This document shows, piece by piece, positions 1-9,144 of a stretch of DNA of 43,725 nt (within the stretch, counting starts at the first letter, position 1; each line of letters opens with the position of its first letter). Source of the stretch: Luminiphilus sp. (GTDB lineage Bacteria; Pseudomonadota; Gammaproteobacteria; Pseudomonadales; Halieaceae); the NCBI GenBank assembly GCA_029253705.1, contig JAQWYY010000178.1:1-43725 (forward strand). The letters are read 5' to 3'. The notes below the pieces were generated by a model that saw only the letters and a list, made by a program, of their open reading frames with translations, did no database searches and was not told where the DNA came from. Position numbers and translations under genes: made by a program.

Positions 1-554
1 CTGATTAACTCTAACATTTGCTCCGCATAGGGTTGCCAATCCGTTGCCATATGCAAAACACCTCCCAGCCGCAATTTTTGACGAATTAATTGCAAGAATT
101 TTGGCTGAATAATACGTCGTTTATTATGCTTCTTTTTATGCCAGGGATCTGGAAAATATATCTGCACCCTATCCAAACTATCATTTGCAAAGCATTCATT
201 TAGAACATCAGTTGCATCGGCAAGATAAACTTTTAAGTTAGTTAACTGTTTTTCTTCAGCAGCATTGATAAGGCTACCTACACCCGGAGGATGAACCTCT
301 ATTCCAATAAAGTCGGTTTCGGGCTGTGCTTCCGCCATTTCAAGCAACGAGCCGCCCATGCCAAAGCCTATTTCAACAACCTTGGGGTTATCACGACCAA
401 ATAGTGCATTAATATCTACCATGCCATCGGCTAATTGTAGGCCATAGGAATCCCAGCCCGACTCAAACGCACTACGCTGAGCCCTGGTCATGCGACCCGC
501 CCTTACAACAAAGCTGCGAATAGTTTTATCGCGATATTCTGGTTTAATTTCCAT
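1..554 (-). CDS. trmB: tRNA (guanine-N7-)-methyltransferase TrmB, 3' end outside window
   Basis: This gene is not in the ORF track because it runs off the left edge. About 184 residues are present, starting with ATG at 552-554 (MEIKPEYRDKTIRS). TrmB puts N7-methylguanosine at position 46 of tRNAs using S-adenosylmethionine. The SAM-binding motif VEIGFGMGGSLLEMA, the acidic strand end ADATD and the family signature YFPDPWHKKKHNKRR are all visible. Its start codon abuts the stop codon of the upstream DUF423 gene (555-557), so the two are probably co-transcribed. The missing part is the last few dozen residues. Confidence 0.95.
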   Translation of the reverse strand, partial: MEIKPEYRDKTIRSFVVRAGRMTRAQRSAFESGWDSYGLQLADGMVDINALFGRDNPKVVEIGFGMGGSLLEMAEAQPETDFIGIEVHPPGVGSLINAAEEKQLTNLKVYLADATDVLNECFANDSLDRVQIYFPDPWHKKKHNKRRIIQPKFLQLIRQKLRLGGVLHMATDWQPYAEQMLELI

Positions 555-932
555 CTAATTTTCTCTAATTGCGGCAAACAGTAACATTATCCAACCGATC
601 ATAAATGATAAGCCGCCCAGCGGGGTAAGCATGGCTAACTTTGAAATATTCGTCGCTATAAGCAAGTACAGAGATCCGCAAAAAAGAATAATCCCTAGCA
701 AGAAAAAGACTGCAGCATATTTTTTCCAACGCATCGCTAGCAGCTTATCATCGATACAAATAAGGCCTAATAATGCCAGTGTATGATATATTTGATAGTC
801 CACCGCAGTATTGAAGGTCTCAATTCTCTGAGCGGTTAGAACGCCTTCCAGTATATGGGCAGTAAAAGCACCGAGCACAACGGATAACAACCCGTTAACT
901 GCTATAACTTTTATCCAAAATAATTTATTCAT
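555..932 (-). CDS. DUF423 (YgdD-type) small inner-membrane protein
   Basis: This is a 125-residue integral membrane protein with about four hydrophobic helices. It carries the family's N-terminal pattern of a helix followed by LGAFTAH (LGAFGAH in typical members). The biochemical function of DUF423/YgdD is unknown. The ORF track starts at 959, but that start lies inside the rpoH terminator. The second Met (MNKLFWIKV, at 932) matches the family start and is preferred. The gene lies directly upstream of trmB with no gap. Confidence 0.85.
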   Translation of the reverse strand: MNKLFWIKVIAVNGLLSVVLGAFTAHILEGVLTAQRIETFNTAVDYQIYHTLALLGLICIDDKLLAMRWKKYAAVFFLLGIILFCGSLYLLIATNISKLAMLTPLGGLSFMIGWIMLLFAAIREN

Positions 933-939
933 AGGTATA

Positions 940-977
940 AAAAAACCGCACAGTGACAACTTCTAGGTGCGGTTTTA
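940..977 (-). terminator. Rho-independent terminator after rpoH
   Basis: On the minus strand, arms AAAACCGCAC and GTGCGGTTTT flank a 16-nt loop, and a run of T follows. The hairpin begins 17 nt past the rpoH stop codon. It separates rpoH from the DUF423-trmB pair, which probably has its own promoter or relies on read-through. Confidence 0.8.
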
Positions 978-993
978 TAAATCTCTCGGTTAA

Positions 994-1872
994 TTAGGCT
1001 TCCATAGCAACGCGTACTTTTGTCATAGCATTTTTTTCAAGCTGACGAATTCTTTCGGCAGAAACACCGTACTCATCAGCTAGCTGATGAAGAGTGGCCT
1101 TATTATCATCGAGCCAACGCCGTTGAAGAATGTCCTGACTGCGCTGATCTAGTGCCTGAACAGCCAATCCAAGACGCGAGTTGCTATCACTTTCAAAATC
1201 CTGCTGTTCAACCTGCTCTGCAGGGTCTGCGCTTTTATCCTCAAGATATAGCGCCGGAGCATAGGCGGTCTTGTTATCATCATCGTCATCATCGGGCGCA
1301 TCAAAACAAGCGTCATGGGCTGAAAGGCGCATTTCCATTTCCATAACATCTTTGACTTCAACCCCTAAATCATCGGCAACTGCTTGCGCTTCGTCAGCAG
1401 ACAGCCATTGCAACTGCTTTTTGGCACTGCGAAGGTTAAAGAATAATTTGCGTTGAGATTTGGTAGTAGCAACTTTAACAATTCGCCAGTTGCGGAGAAT
1501 AAATTCATGAATCTCGGCTTTAATCCAGTGCACAGCAAAAGAAACCAAACGCACACCTTTGTTGGGGTCAAAACGTTTTACCGCCTTCATAAGACCCACA
1601 TTTCCCTCTTGTATGAGGTCGGCCTCGGCAAGCCCATAGCCAGAATAGCTCCGCGCAATATGTACCACAAAACGTAAGTGAGCGAGCACTAACTCTCGCG
1701 CAGAGTCAACGCACTCGCTGTAGTATAGCTTTTCGGCTAAGGCCTGTTCACGCTCAGCAGACAAAATTGGAATACCGCTAACAGCCTGAACATAGGCGGG
1801 CAAATTTGCCCCTGGGGTCATAGACATGACTGCCCCGTGACCCATTGCTACTGTTTTTCCTGATTCGGACAT
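994..1872 (-). CDS. rpoH: RNA polymerase heat-shock sigma factor RpoH (sigma-32)
   Basis: RpoH directs RNA polymerase to heat-shock promoters. The 292-residue protein has the sigma-2 core ([16 protein letters not shown]), the RpoH-specific box QRKLFFNLR at about 140-148, which marks it as RpoH rather than RpoS or RpoD, and a C-terminal helix-turn-helix ([13 protein letters not shown]). Before region 4 there is a very acidic insert with six consecutive Asp (about 194-199), somewhat richer in Asp than in E. coli. A strong Shine-Dalgarno (GGAGGAGG) lies 8 nt before the ATG. The gene follows ftsYEX as in many gammaproteobacteria. A perfect CIRCE element sits 32 nt upstream, implying HrcA control. 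Confidence 0.97.
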   Translation of the reverse strand: MSESGKTVAMGHGAVMSMTPGANLPAYVQAVSGIPILSAEREQALAEKLYYSECVDSARELVLAHLRFVVHIARSYSGYGLAEADLIQEGNVGLMKAVKRFDPNKGVRLVSFAVHWIKAEIHEFILRNWRIVKVATTKSQRKLFFNLRSAKKQLQWLSADEAQAVADDLGVEVKDVMEMEMRLSAHDACFDAPDDDDDDNKTAYAPALYLEDKSADPAEQVEQQDFESDSNSRLGLAVQALDQRSQDILQRRWLDDNKATLHQLADEYGVSAERIRQLEKNAMTKVRVAMEA

Positions 1873-1903
1873 TTTGTCATCCTCCTCCCTTCGATTCCCT
1901 ATT

Positions 1904-1930
1904 TTAGCACTCTACATTAGAGAGTGCTAA
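1904..1930 (-). promoter_or_regulatory. CIRCE operator (predicted HrcA binding site) upstream of rpoH
   Basis: The sequence TTAGCACTC, nine bases, GAGTGCTAA matches the CIRCE consensus at all 18 conserved positions and with the exact 9-bp spacer. CIRCE is the operator of the heat-shock repressor HrcA, usually found at groESL and dnaK/hrcA operons. Here it lies between ftsX and rpoH, ending 31 nt before the rpoH start, so it would act on rpoH transcription or on the mRNA 5' leader. The hrcA gene itself is not in this window. Confidence 0.9.
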
Positions 1931-1965
1931 TCCTGGAAAAGTTCACGATTAACCGAGGGTAAAGG

Positions 1966-2922
1966 CTATCTGGGCTCTAACTCTCTGAGCTGACTCGTTG
2001 CCGCATGCCAAGCACTGAATAACCCTAGCGCGCCTCCTAGGAACATCATATTCATCACACCCATGATCCCCAATCCCGTAAAGCGCCGATCGCTGTCATA
2101 GAGCTGGAGCAACTGGTTAACTGGCTCAGAAAGATACATGAAGAAGATACCCACCATAATCGCGCCCAGCAGGCCGCCACCAAACCCAGACCACAATCCG
2201 GTGTAAAGAAAAGGGCGGCGCGCATAAGCATCATTAGCTCCAATCAATTTAATCACCGCGATTTCATCCCGACGAGCATCTATAGCCAGACGAATCGTAT
2301 TGGCCAAAATAAGCACCGCGCCCATCATCATGAGCAAACCAATACCCATTGCAAGCCTTTTGCCCGACTGCAGTACCCCAGCCAGTCGAGCCTGCCAAAG
2401 CGTGTCAAAGATCACCTGATCAACGCCTCTAACGGCCTCTAACGCCAGGGCCAACTGAGAATGACCCTCTGACCCAACGCTATTCATAGGATTGACTAGC
2501 AACGTATGCGGTAGTGGGTTTCCGGGAATCGAATCCAGCAATCCGACCAACCCGGTATCGGCGGCGAATCTCGCCAGTGCCTGATCTTGTGTGACTAACG
2601 TGACGTCTTGCACATCAACGCGGCTCTCTACACGCTTCAAAATGTCTTGAGCGTCGTTGAGAGAGGTGCCCACCTCGAGCAAAACAGAAAAACGCGCCGG
2701 CGAACGCATGTCACTAGTCACAGCCTCAATGTTCTGTAGGATCACCAAGAGGGAGGCAGGTAGCGCCAATGCGATCCCCACCACTAACCAGGTCAGGCCT
2801 GTAGCCACCGGTAGCCGAAAAGCTCTTCGCAGGCTCCCAGACGCCGCCTCCCGATGGTGATGTATCCATGACACCACGGTAGGCCTTGGGGCTGTGCCTA
2901 ATCCCGCCGCAGGCTTTTTCAC
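1966..2922 (-). CDS. ftsX: Cell division protein FtsX, ABC-type permease subunit
   Basis: FtsX is the membrane half of FtsEX, which sits at the division septum and activates peptidoglycan amidases through a periplasmic loop. The 318-residue protein has a first membrane helix at about residues 40-63, a long periplasmic region (about 64-190) and three more helices in the C-terminal FtsX domain. The predicted start is TTG; its bases overlap the ftsE stop as TTGA, which implies translational coupling. It is third in the ftsY-ftsE-ftsX operon, with rpoH after it. Confidence 0.95.
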   Translation of the reverse strand: MKKPAAGLGTAPRPTVVSWIHHHREAASGSLRRAFRLPVATGLTWLVVGIALALPASLLVILQNIEAVTSDMRSPARFSVLLEVGTSLNDAQDILKRVESRVDVQDVTLVTQDQALARFAADTGLVGLLDSIPGNPLPHTLLVNPMNSVGSEGHSQLALALEAVRGVDQVIFDTLWQARLAGVLQSGKRLAMGIGLLMMMGAVLILANTIRLAIDARRDEIAVIKLIGANDAYARRPFLYTGLWSGFGGGLLGAIMVGIFFMYLSEPVNQLLQLYDSDRRFTGLGIMGVMNMMFLGGALGLFSAWHAATSQLRELEPR

Positions 2923-3581
2923 AATCCAGCTCCCGCCACAAGCCTGCCGTCTTTCAACGTGACGATCCGATGACGCAGCCTAGAAATCAACGCGAGATCG
3001 TGGCTGGCAACAATCACGGTCACCCCGACACGATTAAAGGCCTCGAATAATCCCATAATTTCTGCCGAAAGCTGCGGATCGAGATTACCAGTGGGTTCAT
3101 CGGCAATTAAAAATCGAGGCCTTGCAACAACTGCCCGTGCAATCCCAACCCGCTGCTGCTCACCACCAGATAAAACGGCTGGATTGGCTTTCTCTCGACC
3201 CAAAAGCCCAACCTTATCAAGAGCAGCCCGAGTTCTGCGCTGAATGTCACGAGGGCGAAAGCCCGCTATTTCCAGAGGTAAGGCCACATTTTCAAGAACC
3301 GACCGGTCAAACAGCAGTTGATGATCCTGAAAAACAATACCGAACTCCCCCCGGTATCGACCAATATTTCGCCCTTTGATCCGCGCAGTATCCCGCCCAT
3401 CAACGCGCAAGGTGCCCATAGATGATCGCTCTAACAACATAAGTAGGCGCAAAAAAGTCGTCTTACCCGCCCCCGAATGCCCCGTAAGAAACACCATTTC
3501 ACCTGTGCCGATTGTGAGGGAAACATCGCGAAGCGCGTCATGATCCGCGTAACGCTTACTCACTCGGTTAAATTCAATCAC
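2919..3581 (-). CDS. ftsE: Cell division ATP-binding protein FtsE
   Basis: FtsE is the cytoplasmic ATPase of the FtsEX complex. The 220 residues contain a Walker A motif (GHSGAGKTT, about 34-42), the ABC signature LSGGEQQRVG (about 137-146) and Walker B with its catalytic Glu (FLIADEPTGNLD, about 157-168). Length is normal for the family. The start is GTG, three bases after the ftsY stop codon, and the gene overlaps ftsX by four bases, so ftsY-ftsE-ftsX form one operon. Confidence 0.97.
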   Translation of the reverse strand: MIEFNRVSKRYADHDALRDVSLTIGTGEMVFLTGHSGAGKTTFLRLLMLLERSSMGTLRVDGRDTARIKGRNIGRYRGEFGIVFQDHQLLFDRSVLENVALPLEIAGFRPRDIQRRTRAALDKVGLLGREKANPAVLSGGEQQRVGIARAVVARPRFLIADEPTGNLDPQLSAEIMGLFEAFNRVGVTVIVASHDLALISRLRHRIVTLKDGRLVAGAGL

Positions 3582-3584
3582 GGG

Positions 3585-4610
3585 CTACGATGACTCACTT
3601 TCAAATAAAGCATCTACAAAGGCATTGGCGTCAAAAGGTTGAAGGTCTGTCATACCCTCCCCAATACCTACAAATCGAATCGGTCGCGCCAGCTTCTGCG
3701 CGATCGCAAAAATCACACCCCCACGGGCGGTACCGTCTAGCTTACTGAGTGCGATACCGCTGACCCCAACAGCTTTATCAAATTCTTCGGCCTGAGACAC
3801 GGCGTTTTGCCCAGTGCCCGCGTCGAGCACCAGCAACGTCTCGTGGGGTGCCTGAGGGTCGACCTTTTGCATAACCCTGACAACTTTTTCTAGTTCGTCC
3901 ATCAAATGGCTTTTGTTCTGTAGCCTTCCAGCAGTATCAGCTAATAAAATATCGACTCCCCGAGCATTCGCAGCCTGCAAAGCATCAAATAAAACAGACG
4001 CACTGTCAGCACCCGTGTGCTGGGCGATAACGGGCACTTCGTTACGTGCGCCCCAGGCTTGAAGCTGTTCAACCGCAGCGGCTCGAAATGTGTCACCAGC
4101 GGCCAGCATGACCTGTTTACCCTGTGCCTTAAATCCGTGGGCAAGCTTGCCGATCGTGGTGGTCTTACCAGCACCATTGACTCCCACCACCAGTATTACA
4201 AAGGGCGTCTGATTGTCGGTGACTAGAGGTTGCTCGCAAGGCTTCAGAATATCAAGCAGAGCTGCCTTAGTAGCGGCAATGACTGCAGCGCCATCAGAAA
4301 GCTCTTTGCGAGAGATTCGCTCAGTGATAATTGAAACAATACGCCGGGTTGCCTCAATCCCTACATCAGCACTCAACAGCTGGTCCTCCAGAGCCTCCAA
4401 AACCGCCTCGTCGATGACTTTGCGCCCCAAAAAAAGCGCGCCAAGGCCGTTGGAGAAGTGGCCCCCCGTTCGACTCAGACCACGGCGAAATCGAGAGTAC
4501 AAACCCCCGTCTTTTACCGACTGTACCTCGGCTGCTGCTTTGCTTTCAGTTTCCGGCGCCAAGCTCTCTGTTGGCTTTTTAGGTTTTTCTTTGCGCCCAA
4601 AGAATTTCAT
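3585..4610 (-). CDS. ftsY: Signal recognition particle receptor FtsY
   Basis: FtsY is the SRP receptor GTPase that docks ribosome-nascent chain complexes at the inner membrane. In 341 residues it has a short Lys/Glu-rich A region (1-40), the helical N domain, and an SRP-type GTPase domain. The P-loop GVNGAGKTTT lies at about 143-152, followed by DTAGR and the TKxD-equivalent SKLDGTARGG. The A region is much shorter than in E. coli FtsY. The gene starts with ATG, is first in the ftsYEX operon, and is divergent from rsmD with 90 bp between them. Confidence 0.97.
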   Translation of the reverse strand: MKFFGRKEKPKKPTESLAPETESKAAAEVQSVKDGGLYSRFRRGLSRTGGHFSNGLGALFLGRKVIDEAVLEALEDQLLSADVGIEATRRIVSIITERISRKELSDGAAVIAATKAALLDILKPCEQPLVTDNQTPFVILVVGVNGAGKTTTIGKLAHGFKAQGKQVMLAAGDTFRAAAVEQLQAWGARNEVPVIAQHTGADSASVLFDALQAANARGVDILLADTAGRLQNKSHLMDELEKVVRVMQKVDPQAPHETLLVLDAGTGQNAVSQAEEFDKAVGVSGIALSKLDGTARGGVIFAIAQKLARPIRFVGIGEGMTDLQPFDANAFVDALFESESS

Positions 4611-4700
4611 GGCAACGTGCTCATTACAGTTTTGAAATAGAGTTGGTGACTGGGCAGAGCCCTCACATCAACATGGTAGCACTGCGTCGAGGGAGCAGAT

Positions 4701-5288
4701 ATGCGCAAAGAGCCAATAAAACACAGTAGTGGCCGACTGCGTATTATCGGGGGCGAGTGGCGAGGCCTCAAGCTCAACTTCCCTAGTGACGTCGCCCACT
4801 TGCGACCCACGCCAGACCGAGTAAGAGAAACACTGTTTAATTGGCTCACGAACCGTATTCAAGGAGCCCATTGTCTCGATCTTTTTGCCGGCAGCGGCGC
4901 TCTGGGGCTCGAAGCCCTCTCAAGGGGCGCCAATCACTGCGTATTTGTCGATAATTCCGCCGTAGCAACCGACGCCATCCGTGGCCACCTCAGCCAACTA
5001 AATGCTCAGGAGCGCGCTACCATCGTTTGCAACAACGCCCTTCAATGGCAGGGCAGCCCCGCAGATGTTGTTTTCATTGACCCTCCCTATTCCGCCGATT
5101 TAGCCGGCATCGCATTACAACATTTGCTGACCAACGGGTTGCTCGCGAACAGCGCAAGAATTTATGTAGAGCTGGAGCGAAATCAAACCATGCCGGACAT
5201 ACCAGTTCCTCTGGAGGTGATTCGAGATAAAGTAGCTGGAAACGTCCGATATCAGCTTCTGGCGATTTCGGATAATATTTGTTTGTAA
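4701..5288 (+). CDS. rsmD: 16S rRNA (guanine-966-N2)-methyltransferase RsmD
   Basis: RsmD methylates G966 of 16S rRNA in the 30S subunit. The 195-residue protein has the N-terminal RIIGGEWRGLKL segment, the SAM-binding motif LDLFAGSGALGLEAL (about 58-72) and the catalytic DPPY motif (127-130), all family hallmarks. A GGGAG ribosome-binding site precedes the ATG. The gene is divergent from ftsY and followed 49 bp later by coaD on the same strand, a common gammaproteobacterial pairing. Confidence 0.95.
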   Translation: MRKEPIKHSSGRLRIIGGEWRGLKLNFPSDVAHLRPTPDRVRETLFNWLTNRIQGAHCLDLFAGSGALGLEALSRGANHCVFVDNSAVATDAIRGHLSQLNAQERATIVCNNALQWQGSPADVVFIDPPYSADLAGIALQHLLTNGLLANSARIYVELERNQTMPDIPVPLEVIRDKVAGNVRYQLLAISDNICL

Positions 5289-5325
5289 GCGGCCCCTTGT
5301 GTACATTCAGCGCGTATATGGCTGA

Positions 5326-6629
<1,304 letters not shown>

Positions 6630-6643
6630 ATCTAATGGGGCAC

Positions 6644-6675
6644 AAAAAACCCCGGGGCTGGTAACAGCACCGGGG
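6644..6675 (-). terminator. Rho-independent terminator after rpmB-rpmG
   Basis: On the minus strand the transcript folds as CCGGGG/CCCCGG plus an inner CAGC/GCTG stem with a GTAA-type loop and one mismatch, followed by TTTTTT. It sits 25 nt after the rpmG stop codon and 15 nt before the mutM start, so it ends the ribosomal protein transcript. Confidence 0.85.
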
Positions 6676-6699
6676 CAGACTTAAAAGAAGCCGCAAAAT

Positions 6700-6855
6700 C
6701 TATTTGATTTTGCCTTCCTTATAAATAACGTGTTGCCTAGCCACTGGGTCGAATTTTTTCATCTCCAACTTTTCTGGCATCGTGCGCTTGTTCTTATCAG
6801 TCGTATAAAAATGGCCGGTGCCGGCTGTTGAGTTCATGCGAATCTTTTCACGCAT
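6700..6855 (-). CDS. rpmG: 50S ribosomal protein L33
   Basis: This gene is too short for the ORF track. It encodes 51 residues beginning [19 protein letters not shown] and ending KEGKIK, the standard bacterial L33 of the cysteine-free type (no CxxC zinc motifs). ATG is at 6853-6855, with a GGAG-like site upstream. It follows rpmB by 12 bp, the usual rpmB-rpmG pair, and is closed by a strong terminator. Confidence 0.96.
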   Translation of the reverse strand: MREKIRMNSTAGTGHFYTTDKNKRTMPEKLEMKKFDPVARQHVIYKEGKIK

Positions 6856-6867
6856 ATCAATTCTCCT

Positions 6868-7104
6868 TTAGACTTTTTCGCCACGGGCGCGCAATTCGCC
6901 AAGTACGGTGTCGATACCGCGCTTGTCAATGATACGCATTCCCTTGGGGGATACACGAAGAGAAACAAACCGCTTCTCGGACTCTACCCAAAACCTATGG
7001 TTGTGCAGGTTTGGCAGGAAACGACGACGTGTTCGGTTCTTGGCGTGAGACACATTGTTACCGGTTACCGGACGCTTGCCGGTAACTTGACAGACTCGAG
7101 ACAT
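6868..7104 (-). CDS. rpmB: 50S ribosomal protein L28
   Basis: L28 is a 78-residue 50S subunit protein. The family starts [12 protein letters not shown], so the real start is the Met at 7102-7104, not the track's upstream start at 7152. The motif [14 protein letters not shown] and the C-terminal RIIDKRGID stretch are diagnostic. It is the first gene of the rpmB-rpmG operon, with radC upstream on the same strand. Confidence 0.96.
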   Translation of the reverse strand: MSRVCQVTGKRPVTGNNVSHAKNRTRRRFLPNLHNHRFWVESEKRFVSLRVSPKGMRIIDKRGIDTVLGELRARGEKV

Positions 7105-7178
7105 GGTTAAACCCGTCGCAGGACACTGAAAAAAGGGTGCGCAACATACCAAAGCAAGGCCATTACCGCAAGCCTTAG

Positions 7179-7853
7179 TTAGCGGAACCCCGCTAATCCC
7201 TCTGAAGCCATAGAAAGAAATCGCCCCTGACCTACGATTAAATGGTCAAGAAACTCGATATCGAGGAGCTCGAGGGCATGGCGAAGCCGCTCAGTTAACC
7301 GTATATCCGCAGTGCTGGGAGCTAGAGAGCCTGAAGGGTGGTTATGGGCGACAATAATAGCTGAAGCGCTCAGTTTAAGAGCCATTGCAGCAATTTCCCT
7401 GGGATAAACAGGCGCAGCATTTACCGTGCCCAAAAACATGTCGCGACATACCAGAAGCTGCCGCTGTGTGTTAAGAAAAAAGCAGGTAAATACCTCCCTA
7501 TGCTGCAACTGATAATGGTGTCGCAAATAGTCGTAACAGCTGGAGGGGTTTTGTAGAGACACGCGCTCAAACAACCGCTCTTCGGCGAGCCGTGTTGCCA
7601 ATAGCAAGGCAGAGCCCAGCTGGCGGCGTCTTTTGCTACCGACTCCGGCAAGTCGTGTGCTGCTACCCAGCAGCGAGGCTATCCCTTCACGCAAAGAGCC
7701 GCGGTGGCGGCGTAAATAGCTTGCAATTTCAAGGTCAGCGCTTGCGGCCGGCAACCCAAGGGCCGCCGCCAACAACTCAGCATCGCCCAAGCACCCACTT
7801 TTAGATCTGTCGCACAGTAGTGCAATGCTAAATGTGTCCAAAAAGCGCTCCAA
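7179..7853 (-). CDS. radC: RadC-family JAB/MPN domain protein
   Basis: RadC (UPF0758) proteins carry a JAMM metallopeptidase-like fold; their cellular role is unsettled. The metal motif is complete: Glu120 and H170-N-H172-x7-S180-x2-D183. The N-terminal helix-hairpin-helix part is recognisable ([13 protein letters not shown]), but the usual PREKLL opening is replaced by [15 protein letters not shown]. The only available start is TTG at 7851-7853, because an in-frame TAG lies two codons upstream. The gene sits next to coaBC, divergently, as in E. coli and Pseudomonas. Confidence 0.88.
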   Translation of the reverse strand: MERFLDTFSIALLCDRSKSGCLGDAELLAAALGLPAASADLEIASYLRRHRGSLREGIASLLGSSTRLAGVGSKRRRQLGSALLLATRLAEERLFERVSLQNPSSCYDYLRHHYQLQHREVFTCFFLNTQRQLLVCRDMFLGTVNAAPVYPREIAAMALKLSASAIIVAHNHPSGSLAPSTADIRLTERLRHALELLDIEFLDHLIVGQGRFLSMASEGLAGFR

Positions 7854-7893
7854 GTGCTAGTGTTCAGGGTATTTTCTGGGTTAGCGCAGTCGA

Positions 7894-9144
7894 ATGGGAC
7901 ACCTTCACAATCGGAACATCATCATCGGTGTTACAGGCGGCATAGCTGCTTACAAAATCGCCGAACTAATTCGCCTTTTACGGGGTGATGGTGCTGCAGT
8001 GCGCATAATTATGTCTCAAGGTGCCCAGGCATTCGTCACGCCACTCACCTTACAGTCGCTATCTGGGTTTCCCGTCCACACCGAGCTTCTTGATGAAACT
8101 GCCGAAATGGCCATGGGTCATATCGAACTAGCGCGATGGGCTGATGCCTTTGTCGTGGCACCTGCAACAGCAGACTCGTTGGCACGTCTTGCTGCAGGGC
8201 GTGCTGATGACCTCCTAACAACAACCGCTCTAGCGACTCCAGCACCCGTATTCGTGGCACCAGCCATGAACCAGCAAATGTGGAAAAATCCAGCAACTGC
8301 AACAAATATTCAGATTCTTACGGGCCGGGGTATCACAATTATTGGCCCGGATGCTGGTGAACAGGCGTGTGGTGATGTCGGTCAGGGCCGGTTAACTGAG
8401 CCCGCACAAATCAGCGCTGCAATTAGTGCTCATTTTCCCAACAGGGCATTAGAGGGCCGGCGCGTAGTCATTTCGGCAGGCCCTACCCGAGAGCCGTTAG
8501 ATCCAGTGAGGTATATATCGAATCACAGTTCAGGAAAAATGGGCTTTGCCCTCGCCCAAGCTGCAGCCGAGGCAGGAGCGGAGACGATTTTAATTAGTGG
8601 CCCAGTCACACTCGATACACCCAAGGGCGTTACCCGTGTGAATGTAAACACCGCCATTGAAATGCATGCAGCGTGCCTGCAACACATTAAAACACCGACA
8701 GAACTCTTCATCGGTAGCGCTGCGGTCGCAGATTATCGCGCCGAATTCAACGCGCCACAAAAAATCAAAAAGGTAGGTGACACGCTAAATGTAAGTCTGA
8801 TTCGTAATCCAGACATCATTACCGAGGTCGCCAAATCAAGCAGTCGGCCGTCTTTAGTCGTTGGTTTTGCTGCCGAAACCGAAAACCTCATAGAGCATGC
8901 AGAGGCTAAGCGCCAAGGCAAACAACTTGACGTTGTCATTGCAAATGATGTCAGTCGAGCCGACATAGGCTTTAACAGTGACGTTAATATGGTGGCCTGG
9001 GTAGATAGCGCCGGTCATGACGTCGTCCCCTTAACCACCAAACGCAATCTGGCCAAACTTCTAATCGCGAGGTGTATTGAAAAACTGGCGGCGCACTGCG
9101 ACCAAGACGAAAAAATAGTAAATTCACTGGAGGATGAACGTTGA
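7894..9144 (+). CDS. coaBC: Bifunctional phosphopantothenoylcysteine decarboxylase/synthase CoaBC (Dfp)
   Basis: CoaBC couples cysteine to 4'-phosphopantothenate (CoaB) and decarboxylates the product (CoaC, FMN-dependent) in CoA synthesis. The N-terminal CoaC half (about 1-190) shows GVTGGIAAYK, the PAMNQQMW substrate motif and the conserved Cys in EQACGDVGQGR. The CoaB half (about 195-400) shows SAGPTREPLDPVRYISN and SSGKMG. Its TGA stop overlaps the TTG start of the next gene by four bases, so it is coupled to the algC-like gene. The dut gene that follows coaBC in many relatives is missing here. Confidence 0.96.
   Translation: MGHLHNRNIIIGVTGGIAAYKIAELIRLLRGDGAAVRIIMSQGAQAFVTPLTLQSLSGFPVHTELLDETAEMAMGHIELARWADAFVVAPATADSLARLAAGRADDLLTTTALATPAPVFVAPAMNQQMWKNPATATNIQILTGRGITIIGPDAGEQACGDVGQGRLTEPAQISAAISAHFPNRALEGRRVVISAGPTREPLDPVRYISNHSSGKMGFALAQAAAEAGAETILISGPVTLDTPKGVTRVNVNTAIEMHAACLQHIKTPTELFIGSAAVADYRAEFNAPQKIKKVGDTLNVSLIRNPDIITEVAKSSSRPSLVVGFAAETENLIEHAEAKRQGKQLDVVIANDVSRADIGFNSDVNMVAWVDSAGHDVVPLTTKRNLAKLLIARCIEKLAAHCDQDEKIVNSLEDER

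Noticed and set aside
4213-4635. 140-aa plus-strand ORF over ftsY
   Set aside because: Shadow frame of ftsY, which has full FtsY motifs on the minus strand.
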